A DNA stretch of 64,000 bases. It comes from Jiangella alkaliphila (GTDB lineage Bacteria; Actinomycetota; Actinomycetes; Jiangellales; Jiangellaceae). The stretch is from contig NZ_LT629791.1 in NCBI RefSeq assembly GCF_900105925.1, positions 6,170,001 through 6,234,000 on the forward strand. The letters run 5' to 3'. This document shows positions 50,718 to 58,635 of this stretch, piece by piece. The stretch's first letter is position 1. Every line of letters begins with the position of its first letter. The notes beneath the pieces are model-generated. The model searched no databases and was not told the DNA's origin. It was given only the letters and a program-made list of their open reading frames with translations. Position numbers and translations under genes: made by a program.

Positions 50718-50954
50718 CTACAGCTTCTCCCCGCGGGCAAGCAGCTGCGCGACGACGGCGTCGATGCCGCGCTTGTCGATGGTCTTGATGCCGCGGGCGC
50801 TCACCGTGAGCGTGACGTTGCGGCCCAGCGACGGCACCCAGTAGAGCTTGCGCTGGATGTTCGGCTCGAACCGGCGCTTGGTGCGGCGATGCGAGTGTGA
50901 GATCGAGTGCCCGAAGCCCGGCTGGGCTCCGGTCACCTGGCAGCGTGCGGACAT
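50718..50954 (-). CDS. rpmB2: Ribosomal protein L28
   Basis: 78 residues: [65 protein letters not shown]. Full length. Only the first cysteine of the usual pairs remains, so it should not bind structural zinc. It lies in the run of zinc-free paralogs, immediately before the damaged L33 gene. Confidence 0.93.
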   Translation of the reverse strand: MSARCQVTGAQPGFGHSISHSHRRTKRRFEPNIQRKLYWVPSLGRNVTLTVSARGIKTIDKRGIDAVVAQLLARGEKL

Positions 50955-50973
50955 GCAGAGTTCCCTTCCGTGG

Positions 50974-51098
50974 TCAGCGTCCCGACGGGTACGGCAGCAG
51001 GGCCATCTCGCGGGCGTTCCTGATCGCGCGGGCTACCGCGCGCTGCTGTTCAGGCGTCAACCCGGCAGCGGGTTCGTGCGCTTGCGCCGGCCGGGCAT
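50974..51098 (-). pseudogene. rpsR2: Ribosomal protein S18, internally deleted and frameshifted
   Basis: AGGAAG, a 6-base spacer and ATG 51098 start MPGRRKRTNPL, as in S18. The frame then hits TGA, while the next frame continues with S18's C terminus [27 protein letters not shown] to the stop at 50974. About 35-40 central residues are missing and the junction (near 51,065) is out of frame. No functional S18 can be made from this copy. Confidence 0.85.
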
Positions 51099-51127
51099 CG
51101 GTCGCTTCCTGGAAGCCGAAGTCACCG

Positions 51128-51250
51128 TCAGCCCTGGCGGGCCTTGAAGCGCGGGTTCTGCTTGTTGATCACGAAGACGCGACCACAGCGGCGCACCACC
51201 TGCGAGCCGGGTTTGGCCTTCAGCGACTTGAGCGAGTTGCGAACCTTCAT
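51128..51250 (-). CDS. rpmJ2: Ribosomal protein L36, zinc-free type B
   Basis: 40 residues: [40 protein letters not shown]. The zinc ligands of type A L36 are absent. GGAAGG/CAGGAG lies directly upstream of ATG 51250. It starts 20 bases after the CobW-type gene and is intact. Confidence 0.95.
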   Translation of the reverse strand: MKVRNSLKSLKAKPGSQVVRRCGRVFVINKQNPRFKARQG

Positions 51251-51270
51251 CTCCTGCCTTCCGTTCGTCG

Positions 51271-52347
51271 TCAGAGCGAGCTGTGGATGTCGCCGAGCCA
51301 CGCCTCGAAGCCGTCGCCCGCGGCCTCCCAATACTTGCCGCGGTGGCGCACCTCGGCCGAGCTGAGCAAGCAGCGCTCGAACGCCGCCGCCACCTCGTCG
51401 CGGCCGTCGTCCATACCGGTCACGACGATCCGTGTGAACGGGCGTCGCCGTGCCCACGGCTCGGCGACACCGATGCTCAGCAGGCCGCCCGCGCCGTCCC
51501 ACGCGCACGCGACCGCCGCCCGCGTCGGCAGCCAGAAGCAGCCACGCGAGCGCCGCGGGCCGCCGCCGATCGCCTCGATGTCCTCGTGCAGCCGGTCGGG
51601 GTGGAAGGGCCGCTCCGACATCAGGTCCAGCCGCCACACGTGCTCGCCGGCAAGCTCGGGCAGCGGCCCGTTCCGCACCTGCGCCGCCCAGGACTCGGCC
51701 GCCGCGTGCACGTGGATGCCGGCCAGCAGCCGCGTCAACTCCAGCGGGTCGCCGTCGCCCAACACCGTCGCGCCCGGCCGGGCCAGGGCTCGGACCAGCT
51801 CCAGCTCCGAGTCGTCAGCCCTGCCGACCACGGTGACGGCGTCGGCGTACTCCACCTGCGCCGCGCCCACCTCGGCCACCCCGCGCCGGTCGTCCTCAGA
51901 CGTATGCACACCTCGCTCGCTCAGCAGGGCGTCCCCGAGCAGGTCGTCCACCAGCCGCTCACCGTCGACGGCGCACAGCACGCCGGCGATGCGCACGTGC
52001 CGCATCGCCGGGTCCTCGGCGACGACCCGGCAGACCTGCTGACCCTCGGCACCGACCGGCAGATGCGCCACGATCGCGCCCCACCGGCCAGCGTCGGCAA
52101 GCCGAGCCAGCGTCGGCGCGACGTCCTCGCGGATGGCGCAGCTGACACAGGCGTGCTCGAGGTCGATCTCCGCTCTCTCCAGCACGCCGGTCACGTCACT
52201 GACGGTGCGAAGCAGCCGGCCCCGCTCGACGTCGATGCTGTGGTGGACGACGACGGCGCCGGGCAGGTCCCACTGCAGCGCGACCGTCGCCGACGCCATC
52301 GCGTCCGGCGAGATGCCGGTCACCAGGACCACAGGAGTTGGACGCAT
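51271..52347 (-). CDS. CobW/YciC-family protein of the zinc-limitation operon
   Basis: 358 residues. The start [23 protein letters not shown] occupies the P-loop place but lacks the GxxxxGK[ST] lysine. A cysteine motif [12 protein letters not shown] replaces the CxCC metal site. The C-terminal CobW_C region begins near [17 protein letters not shown]. Actinobacterial relatives with a degenerate P-loop sit in Zur-controlled ribosomal-paralog operons and are thought to help remodel ribosomes or deliver zinc. It is the first gene of the run. Confidence 0.88.
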   Translation of the reverse strand: MRPTPVVLVTGISPDAMASATVALQWDLPGAVVVHHSIDVERGRLLRTVSDVTGVLERAEIDLEHACVSCAIREDVAPTLARLADAGRWGAIVAHLPVGAEGQQVCRVVAEDPAMRHVRIAGVLCAVDGERLVDDLLGDALLSERGVHTSEDDRRGVAEVGAAQVEYADAVTVVGRADDSELELVRALARPGATVLGDGDPLELTRLLAGIHVHAAAESWAAQVRNGPLPELAGEHVWRLDLMSERPFHPDRLHEDIEAIGGGPRRSRGCFWLPTRAAVACAWDGAGGLLSIGVAEPWARRRPFTRIVVTGMDDGRDEVAAAFERCLLSSAEVRHRGKYWEAAGDGFEAWLGDIHSSL

Positions 52348-52361
52348 ACGGAACTCTTTCT

Positions 52362-52440
52362 AACGAGAACCAAACTCATTAGGTCCACACCCTAGCAGCG
52401 AGCCCGATCCATCACTTAATAGGTTTAAGAATCGTTCTCT
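52362..52440. promoter_or_regulatory. Divergent promoter region with Zur-operator candidates
   Basis: AACGAG at 52362-52367 and CTCATT at 52375-52380 form a dyad (one mismatch, 7-base spacer), and AGAATCGTTCT at 52428-52438 is a second near-palindrome overlapping a plus-strand promoter. Both share GAGAAC-like halves in an AT-rich stretch. The gene content predicts Zur control; neither site matches the textbook Zur box closely. Confidence 0.45.
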
Positions 52441-52445
52441 ATAGT
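52440..52445 (+). promoter_or_regulatory. -10 box TATAGT for the truncated plus-strand gene
   Basis: TATAGT lies 7 bases before the ATG at 52453. It implies a short-leader or leaderless transcript of the fragmentary lipoprotein gene. Confidence 0.4.
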
Positions 52446-52452
52446 GTCCGGC

Positions 52453-52506
52453 ATGACCCAAAACCTGCGCAGATCGGCCGTCACGGTCGCATGCCTGGCC
52501 CTGGCC
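52453..52506 (+). pseudogene. 5' stub of a divergent secreted or lipoprotein gene
   Basis: ATG 52453 reads MTQNLRRSAVTVACLALA, a good signal peptide, after which the sequence loses protein character. In comparable actinobacterial loci a zinc-binding lipoprotein gene (ZnuA type) is divergent from the zinc-free ribosomal operon; this stub could be its remains. That identity is inferred from position only. Confidence 0.4.
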
Positions 52507-52613
52507 AGCCGCAGGGCCGGGCCTTCTTCACTCGGAGGCGTTGGCTGGCATCGGCCATCCCGCCACCACAGCCGCGCCGTCGCCGGGCCTCACCGAGTGG
52601 GCTGGTACTCCGG

Positions 52614-52766
52614 CTACTCCCCCGCCGCGGCGGGGTCAGGACGGCCGCCGACCTCCCAAGCCGCCAGCTCGGCGAGGTAGTCACTCCACTGCTCCGGGTC
52701 TGCCCGGAGCCGCACGTACGCAGCATCGATCTCTGCCCACGGCACTGGCGCATCAGCTGGTGTCAT
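52614..52766 (-). CDS. Small hypothetical acidic protein
   Basis: 50 residues: MTPADAPVPWAEIDAAYVRLRADPEQWSDYLAELAAWEVGG... to a TAG. Coding character is good. It follows the ribbon-helix-helix gene by 24 bases, so it may be the second gene of a two-gene module. No toxin motif is visible. Function unknown. Confidence 0.55.
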   Translation of the reverse strand: MTPADAPVPWAEIDAAYVRLRADPEQWSDYLAELAAWEVGGRPDPAAAGE

Positions 52767-52790
52767 GACCTCATCCCTCCGACACTCGAC

Positions 52791-53012
52791 TCACGGGTGC
52801 CGGTGCTGCCAGTCCAGCGCCCGCCGAATCAGCTGTTCCTCGGCCGGCGCGAACTCCACTGGCTCCGCCTGGGCCAACCGTGTCCGGAAGTACGCGACGC
52901 CGAGCTCACGCTCCACGTACTCGTCCAACGACAGTCCCGCGTCACGAGCGTCCTGCTCCAGCGCCGCCAGCACCCACGGCGCGAGCTCGATCGTGACCCG
53001 CGACTTCCCCAT
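52791..53012 (-). CDS. Ribbon-helix-helix (CopG-like) antitoxin-type protein
   Basis: 73 residues from ATG 53012: MGKSRVTIELAPWVLAALEQDARDAGLSLDEYVERELGVAYFRTRL. The beta strand SRVTIEL and two helices fit a MetJ/Arc/CopG DNA-binding fold. It is probably autoregulatory. A recognisable toxin partner is missing unless it is the 50-residue product downstream. Confidence 0.65.
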   Translation of the reverse strand: MGKSRVTIELAPWVLAALEQDARDAGLSLDEYVERELGVAYFRTRLAQAEPVEFAPAEEQLIRRALDWQHRHP

Positions 53013-53160
53013 GCTCACCAGTATCAGCGCCCGACAGCGCCTTGACCACCGTGCGCGGTACCCGCGCGCACCACCTGAACTGCGGCACCATGCGGCATTG
53101 TGGCGGGCGGCTGGTCGACGGCCGCCCGGGCCTGGCCCCTACGGAAACTGCCGTCGCACA

Positions 53161-53275
53161 CGTGCGCCGACCGAGGACGTGGCGGAGGCCACCGCGCTGG
53201 TGCTGTCCGCGCGGTTGTCGTTCCTCACGGCAGGAACTGGTGGGCGACGGCACCATCGCCGGTCCCCTGCCCTGA
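53161..53275 (+). pseudogene. Short-chain dehydrogenase C-terminal fragment
   Basis: PTEDVAEATALVLSARLSFLT followed, after a two-base frame slip near 53,230, by QELVGDGTIAGPLP and a stop. This is the closing segment of an SDR (EDVAEA...SFLTGQxLxVDGG). The nucleotide-binding and catalytic parts are absent. Confidence 0.65.
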
Positions 53276-53290
53276 CGGCGCGGGACCGGC

Positions 53291-54124
53291 TCACACCGCT
53301 GGCATGCCGTCGCGTTCGGCGAGCAGCTCCAGGGCTGCCTGTGCCAGATCGTCCTGGCCCACGGTGTAGACGGTCAGCGAGATCCCCGGGTCGTCCGGCA
53401 ACGTGAGGATCTCGTAGTGCAGGGTGAACTCGCCGGCGAGAGGGTGCCGTAGCCGCTTCTGCCCGTGGAGCTTCTGCCGGATGTCGTGCGCCGCCCACAT
53501 GCGACGAAAGTCAGCACTGTGGGCCAGGAGTGCGTCGATCAGCGCCGTCACCTCGACGTCGTCCGGGAACTGCCCGGTCAGCCGGCGTAGGAGCGCGACC
53601 ACATCCTGCGCCACCTGCTCCCACTCGGCGAAGAAGTGCCGCATCGTGGGTTCGAGGAACGTGTTGGCGGCACAGTTCGCCGCGTACGGCGTCTGTTCGT
53701 GGACGCCGCCGAAGACGGCCTCGGCCAGCGGGTTCCGGCCCAGGACGTCCAGCCGCCGGTCGACGATGACCACCGGCTGAGGCATGGCCGCCACCAGCTC
53801 GGCGATCGCCGGCCGCACCTGGGCCGGCGCCGCCTGGGACCTCGTCCGGCGCGGCCGCGCGAGGTGGAAGAGGTGGTCGCGCTCGGCGGAGCCGAGGCGG
53901 AGGGCGGACGCGACAGAGTCCAGGATGGCGTCCGACGGATGGCCGCCGCGTCCTTGCTCGAGACGGATGTAGTACTCGACGCTCACGCCGGCCAGCTGCG
54001 CCACTTCGTCGCGGCGCAGCCCGTCGACGCGTCTGCGCGCCGTCACGGGGAGGCCGAGCTCTGCGGGCTTCAGCCTGGCTCGTCGCGTACGAAGGAACTC
54101 GGCGAGTTCTCGGGCAGGCGTCAT
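53291..54124 (-). CDS. XRE-family regulator with MmyB-like ligand domain
   Basis: 277 residues. N-terminal HTH: GLRRDEVAQLAGVSVEYYIRLEQGRGGHPSDAILDSVASALRLG. The C-terminal part (VVIVDRRLDVLGRNPLAEAVFGG, FRRMWAAHDIRQKLHGQKRLRHPLAGEFTLHYE) is the MmyB ligand-binding PAS-like domain. Such regulators usually control a divergent oxidoreductase gene, as here (quinone-reductase-like gene 89 bases away). Confidence 0.9.
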   Translation of the reverse strand: MTPARELAEFLRTRRARLKPAELGLPVTARRRVDGLRRDEVAQLAGVSVEYYIRLEQGRGGHPSDAILDSVASALRLGSAERDHLFHLARPRRTRSQAAPAQVRPAIAELVAAMPQPVVIVDRRLDVLGRNPLAEAVFGGVHEQTPYAANCAANTFLEPTMRHFFAEWEQVAQDVVALLRRLTGQFPDDVEVTALIDALLAHSADFRRMWAAHDIRQKLHGQKRLRHPLAGEFTLHYEILTLPDDPGISLTVYTVGQDDLAQAALELLAERDGMPAV

Positions 54125-54157
54125 GCGTCTCCTCGGGGCGTTTGGGTGGCCCTTGCC

Positions 54158-54167
54158 GTACTAGTAC
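54158..54167. promoter_or_regulatory. Perfect palindrome GTACTAGTAC, candidate operator
   Basis: A 10-bp perfect inverted repeat in the 89-base gap between the divergent XRE regulator and the reductase. Position suggests an operator for the regulator. Confidence 0.45.
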
Positions 54168-54213
54168 CAACGTGATCTGGTTCGCGGGGCATCCCGGGAC
54201 GAGGCTCGCTGCC

Positions 54214-55167
54214 ATGAGAGCCGTCACGATTCCAGACTTCGGTGGTCCTGAGGTGCTGACCGCTGCCGATGTCCCCGTTCCCCGCCCTGGTCCCGGCGAG
54301 GTCGCCGTCGACGTGGCCTACGCCGGTGTCACCTTCGCCGACATCATGTTCCGGCAGGGCCTGGCGCAGGTCCCGCTGCCGTTCATCCCCGGGATCGAGG
54401 TGGCCGGCCACATCCGCGAGCTCGGCAACGGCGCCACAGGGCTGCGTGTCGGCCAGCCGGTCGTAGCGCTCACGACCGTGGCCGGCGGTGGGTACGCGGA
54501 GCTCGTCGTGGTCGATGCCCGCCTCGTCGCGCCGGTGCCCGAGGGCTTCTCGCTCGACGTGGCCGCCGGCATCCCGGTCAACACCACGACGGCGGTGATG
54601 GCGCTGGGGACGGTCGCCCATCTGGCCGGCGGCGAGTCGGTGCTCGTGCATGCCGCGGCCGGTGGCGTCGGCGGTCAACTGGGTCAGGTCGCGCGGCTGC
54701 GCGGTGCCCGTCGTGTCGTCGGCACAGTCGGACGGATCGACAAGGTGCCCGAGGCGATGAAGCACGGCTTCCACGACGTGGTCGTTCGCGACGATCTCAC
54801 CGAGACCGGTTTCGACGTCGTCGTCGACTCCATCGGCGGACCAACGCGGCGGGCCAGTCTCGACGCGACGGGTGCCGGTGGGCGGCTGGTCCTGCTGGGC
54901 AACGCCTCCGGCGCGCCGGACGTCGCGGTCGGCACCAACGACCTGTTCGCCACGAGCCGGAGCGTGCTCGGGTACAGCCTGGGGCGGCTGTCCGACACGC
55001 ATCCGGACACGGTCGGCGCGGCCCTTCGCGACGCCGTCGGTGCCGTCACGTCCGGCGACGTTCAGGTCGCCCTGGCCGCCGTGCTGCCACTGACCGACGC
55101 CGGCGAGGCACACCGCCGGATCGGATCTGGCGCGAGCACCGGCAAGTTCGTCCTCCAGGTGGCATGA
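54214..55167 (+). CDS. NADPH:quinone reductase-like medium-chain dehydrogenase
   Basis: 317 residues from ATG 54214. MDR fold: MRAVTIPDFGGPEVLTAADVPVPRPGPGEVAVDVAYAGV, FIPGIEVAGHI, nucleotide-binding VLVHAAAGGVGGQLGQVARLRGARRVVGTVG, and a C-terminal GEAHRRIGSGASTGKFVLQ. No catalytic zinc ligands, so of the quinone-oxidoreductase/crotonase-like reductase type. Probably induced through the divergent MmyB-like regulator. Confidence 0.9.
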   Translation: MRAVTIPDFGGPEVLTAADVPVPRPGPGEVAVDVAYAGVTFADIMFRQGLAQVPLPFIPGIEVAGHIRELGNGATGLRVGQPVVALTTVAGGGYAELVVVDARLVAPVPEGFSLDVAAGIPVNTTTAVMALGTVAHLAGGESVLVHAAAGGVGGQLGQVARLRGARRVVGTVGRIDKVPEAMKHGFHDVVVRDDLTETGFDVVVDSIGGPTRRASLDATGAGGRLVLLGNASGAPDVAVGTNDLFATSRSVLGYSLGRLSDTHPDTVGAALRDAVGAVTSGDVQVALAAVLPLTDAGEAHRRIGSGASTGKFVLQVA

Positions 55168-55272
55168 GCCCGAGCTACGAAACTTGGCCACGTATCTGCC
55201 GGGAACAGCCGTAGCGACCCGCCCAGAGCCGTGGACGGCCGGGCACCCTCCGAATCGCCGCTCGACACCTGA

Positions 55273-55380
55273 CGGAACCGCCTCGAGCTCGGTGACGACC
55301 TCGAGACGATCGTGACCTACGACGAGCGCCTGGCGGAGGCCGCGCAGAGCAACGGAGTCCCGGTCACCGCTCCGAGCTGA
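55273..55380 (+). pseudogene. vapC: VapC PIN-domain C-terminal fragment
   Basis: RNRLELGDDLETIVTYDERLAEAAQSNGVPVTAPS then TGA: the closing part of a PIN toxin, including the last acidic motif TYDERL. A stop lies just upstream in frame, and the N-terminal two thirds plus the antitoxin are gone. Confidence 0.6.
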
Positions 55381-55387
55381 CGAGACA

Positions 55388-55860
55388 TCACCAGTTGATC
55401 ACCGAGCCGTCCGCACGGCCGAACCGCGGCGTCGGCGCGAACCGCAAGGACGACGCCGCCGTGCGGGCGGCCGCCAGGTCGATCTCGACCCCCAGTCCCG
55501 GCAGCTCGGCCGGCACCACCGAACCGGCCTCGATGCGCGGTGCGGCCAGCACGAGCGCGTCGTCCCAGCCGTGCCGCCGACTCTGCTCCTGCACACTGAC
55601 GTTGGGCAGGCTGAGGTTGACGTGGGCCGAGGCGGCAGTGCAGACCGGGCCGAGCGGGTTGTGCGCGGCCACGCTGATGTAGTGCGCCTCGGCCATCGCG
55701 GCGATCTTGCGGCCCTCGCTGATGCCCGTGTTGGCCAGGTCGATGCGGGCGTGGTCGATGAGGTCGTTCTCGATCAACGGGCGGAACTCCCACTTCGTGG
55801 TCAACTGCTCACCAGCGGCAAGCGGCACCCCGGTGATCACCTCACAAGCTTCCAGGACGC
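55388..55860 (-). pseudogene. Enolase-superfamily (mandelate racemase/galactonate dehydratase type) C-terminal fragment
   Basis: About 157 residues: VITGVPLAAGEQLTTKWEFRPLIEND, DHARIDLANTGISEGRKIAAMAEAHYISVAAHNPLGPVCTAASAHVNLSLPN and a closing PGLGVEIDL. This is the end of the barrel with the AHNPLGPV loop. The N-terminal cap and the metal-binding Asp/Glu/Glu residues are missing. The same frame runs on upstream antisense-free but is not homologous, so the fragment is fused to unrelated DNA. Confidence 0.7.
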
Positions 55861-55887
55861 AGCGTGCGGGCGGCGCTCTCGGCGCGC

Positions 55888-56976
55888 CTACACTGTGCGG
55901 CTGGCGACGGGTACCCGGCGCCAGCCGGCGCGAGTGACGTCGGCCGGGCCACCCGGGTGGAACTCGATCGCGGGGTCCACGACGTCGAGGGCGAGCGTCG
56001 CCTTCGAGGACCACCGCTGGTCCGGTGGTGCGTCCGCCCGCGGCCGCATGGTGATCGGCGCGTCGGGGAGCGCGCCCAGCGCCAGGGCGCGTTCCAGCGG
56101 ATCGGGCAGCGCCACGAGCGGCGCGTGCTCGGTCAGGCAGGCCAGCCGCTCGGCGGTGGTGCTGGCCGGCGGGATCACCTGGCCCGCGGCGAGTCCGGGA
56201 TCGAGGAAATGGTTGGTGTGCGCGAGCACCCGGCCAGGCGTCGCCTCGACGACGGCGACGCCCGCGGGGGTGAGCTCGATGCTCGCCGCCCGCGGCGACC
56301 CGGCCTGCGCGGCGACGACCGTGAGCACCGACGAGGCGGCGACGGGCGCCATGCCCGCGACGGCGACGGCCTCGTCCAGGGTCGTCGCCTCGTCGAGGAT
56401 CCGCCGGGCCACGACGTGGACGGGAACGCCGGAACGCGAGCCGTCGCTCACGTGGTGGAGGATGTTGAAGTGCAGCCCGAGGCCGGCCGAGTTCACGCCG
56501 ATCTTCGCGACCTGTCCCACCTCGGCGAAGGTCACCACCTGTCGCCCCTCGGCAGACGGGTAGCGCCGCACCACGGTGGCCGCGGACATGACGTCGAGCC
56601 AGTCCCAGGTCTGGATCGAGCGCGGCGCCGACCCGTCGGCGGGGAGGAAGACGCCGGTCGAGCACTCCGACCCGGTGAGCTTCATCAGGGCGAACACCTC
56701 GGTGCGCGCACTGAGCAGCATGACCCGCCACGGCTCCAGCCCGGCGCCGCGGGCGATCCCGGTCACCTCGGCGGCGACGTCCGGCGCATGCTCCGTGGTC
56801 CGGGCGAGGCAGTCCTCCACGACGTCCCGGCTCGAGGCGAGGTCGATCGCGGCCGCCCGGAGAACCGTGTCGTACTCGCCCAGAGCCGCGCGGATCCCCG
56901 CCGCGAACGCCGCGCCGAAGGCGGCCCCGCGCGCACCGGCGTCGGTCTCGTCCGTGGACCACACCTGGATGGTCAC
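55888..56976 (-). CDS. C45-family (acyl-CoA:6-APA acyltransferase-like) peptidase/acyltransferase
   Basis: 362 residues from GTG 56976 (GTGA overlap with the PaiB-like gene). Ntn-hydrolase with probable nucleophile Cys in LTGSECSTGVFLPADG, then WDWLDV and VGQVAKIGVNSAGLGLHFNIL, ending with RVLAHTNHFLDP. Relatives self-cleave before the Cys and hydrolyse or transfer acyl groups on amines. As the last gene of a peptide/amine operon, it may deacylate N-acyl amines or amino acids. Confidence 0.8.
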   Translation of the reverse strand: MTIQVWSTDETDAGARGAAFGAAFAAGIRAALGEYDTVLRAAAIDLASSRDVVEDCLARTTEHAPDVAAEVTGIARGAGLEPWRVMLLSARTEVFALMKLTGSECSTGVFLPADGSAPRSIQTWDWLDVMSAATVVRRYPSAEGRQVVTFAEVGQVAKIGVNSAGLGLHFNILHHVSDGSRSGVPVHVVARRILDEATTLDEAVAVAGMAPVAASSVLTVVAAQAGSPRAASIELTPAGVAVVEATPGRVLAHTNHFLDPGLAAGQVIPPASTTAERLACLTEHAPLVALPDPLERALALGALPDAPITMRPRADAPPDQRWSSKATLALDVVDPAIEFHPGGPADVTRAGWRRVPVASRTV

Positions 56977-57611
56977 AAGGCGCCGCCGCTGTCGACCAGC
57001 GCCGCCAGGTCCCCGTGGGCGTCGCCGCGCTCGCGCGCGTCGCGGGCCACCCGCTGCCGGACGTCGTCGGGCTGGTCCTGGCTCACCTTGAACACCGCCC
57101 GCTCGTCGGTGACCTCGAACCGGAACCCGACCACGCCGCCGACGATCTTCTCGAACACGTCCAGCGACGGGGTCATGTCCCAGCGGCTCGGCATGAGGTC
57201 CTCGGCCGCGCGGACGGTCTCGGTGACGACGTGCAGGCAGTCCGCGCGGTCCTGGAGCACCTCGACCCGCGCCGTGAGGTGCACGGCGGCGTAGTCCCAG
57301 GTCGGGACCGCCGGGGTGTACTCGTACGTGGTGGGCGACACGTAGCCGTGCGGCCCGCTGAAGACGAGCAGCACCGGGTCGCCGCCGGCGAGGAGCCGCC
57401 ACTGCGGGTTCGCCCTCGCGACGTGCCCCAGCAGGGTCTTCCCGACCAGCGTGTCCGACGGCGTCGCGGACGCCGGGATGACCACCGGCGTGTGCGTCGC
57501 GACGGGTGCGTCGCCGGCGCGCGCCGACACAACGAGGGCGAACGGATGCCGCCGGACCAGCTCGACGACGTCGCCGCCCGACGGCGCCCGGTACTTCGGG
57601 AACTCGTGCAT
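56973..57611 (-). CDS. paiB: PaiB-like FMN-binding regulator
   Basis: 212 residues: MHEFPKYRAPSGGDVVELVRRHPFALVVSA, LLGHVARANPQWRLLAGGDPVLLVFSGPHGYVSPTTYEY, VPTWDYAAVHLTARVEVL. This is the full PaiB split-barrel. Bacillus PaiB is tied to protease and polyamine-related gene control. It lies between the P1 peptidase and the C45 gene. Confidence 0.88.
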   Translation of the reverse strand: MHEFPKYRAPSGGDVVELVRRHPFALVVSARAGDAPVATHTPVVIPASATPSDTLVGKTLLGHVARANPQWRLLAGGDPVLLVFSGPHGYVSPTTYEYTPAVPTWDYAAVHLTARVEVLQDRADCLHVVTETVRAAEDLMPSRWDMTPSLDVFEKIVGGVVGFRFEVTDERAVFKVSQDQPDDVRQRVARDARERGDAHGDLAALVDSGGAL

Positions 57612-57621
57612 CAGGCCCTCC

Positions 57622-58635
57622 TCACCGGGCCGCGGACAGGACGGCGTCCCAGAGCACCTCGCCCGCCAGAGACCCCACGGCCGTGGCGTTGAGCGAGAGC
57701 CGTCCGTGCCGTGTCTCGGGCGAGACGGGCAGGCTCACCTCGTCGGTGGTCAGCGCGAACAGCGTGTCGCCGTCGACGGCGGTGTGGAACGGCTGGATCG
57801 CGCGATGCATCGAGCTGTGCACCTGCGTGGCGAACTGGTTCAGCTCGGCGTCGGTCAGCGCGACGTTCGTCACGACGGCGGTCACCGTGGTGTTCCCCGC
57901 CGCGGTGGCCGGGGCGACGTGCTCGGCCAGTGCGGCCTCGTAGTGCACGTTCGGGTGCTCGCGCCGGCCGAGCGCCGCGTCGTAGTTGCCGCGGACGATG
58001 GTGCCGTCGCGGTCCACGATGACGCCCACGGGGTTGACCACCGTGACGGCGAGGATCTTGACGTCGCCGACCTGCCGGAACGCCGCGCCCTGCCCGGCGA
58101 ACTCGGACCGGTCGTACTCGATCTTCCCGCAGGTGGCCGAGACGCCCGCGCCGGCCCGGCCGATCTCGACGCTCGCGCCGGCCGCCTCCAGCGCCGCCCG
58201 GCCGAGGGCGGCGTCGGGGTAGATCGCGTTGTCCCGCACCGCGAGGTCGTAGACGATCGCGCCGGACACGGTCTTCAGGTCGGCGAACGACGCCCGCCCG
58301 CCCGTCCGCTCCAGCAACGCGTGCGAGACGCCGGTCGCCGCGGCCAGGCCGTACACCGAGCCGCCCGCGAGGCAGATCGCATGGTTGAACGCGTACGACC
58401 CGATCTGCCCGACCGCGCCGCCCCGCGCGTCGACCGCCGTCCGCGCGCCCGCCTCGACCGCGATGACGGTCGCACCCGTCGGCCCCTCCGCGTACTCGGC
58501 GGACCCGACCGAGACGCCCGGGAAGTCGAACGCGAGCCGCTCCCTCCCCGCGCCGTGGACCGGCTTCAGGTCGACGTCGGCGTTGGTGATCCCCGGCGAC
58601 GAGGGGACGTGCGGGGCGAGGCGAGGATCGGTCAC
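57622..58635 (-). CDS. P1 (DmpA/BapA-like) aminopeptidase
   Basis: 337 residues from GTG 58635 (GTGA overlap with the ATPase). P1 marks: AVEAGARTAVDARGGAVGQIGSYAFNHAICLAGGSVYGL, and the self-cleavage and nucleophile region AAGNTTVTAVVTNVALTDAE with Thr rather than Ser. These enzymes remove N-terminal residues, including beta- or D-amino acids. Being cytoplasmic and next to a peptide importer, it should cleave imported peptides. Confidence 0.85.
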   Translation of the reverse strand: MTDPRLAPHVPSSPGITNADVDLKPVHGAGRERLAFDFPGVSVGSAEYAEGPTGATVIAVEAGARTAVDARGGAVGQIGSYAFNHAICLAGGSVYGLAAATGVSHALLERTGGRASFADLKTVSGAIVYDLAVRDNAIYPDAALGRAALEAAGASVEIGRAGAGVSATCGKIEYDRSEFAGQGAAFRQVGDVKILAVTVVNPVGVIVDRDGTIVRGNYDAALGRREHPNVHYEAALAEHVAPATAAGNTTVTAVVTNVALTDAELNQFATQVHSSMHRAIQPFHTAVDGDTLFALTTDEVSLPVSPETRHGRLSLNATAVGSLAGEVLWDAVLSAAR

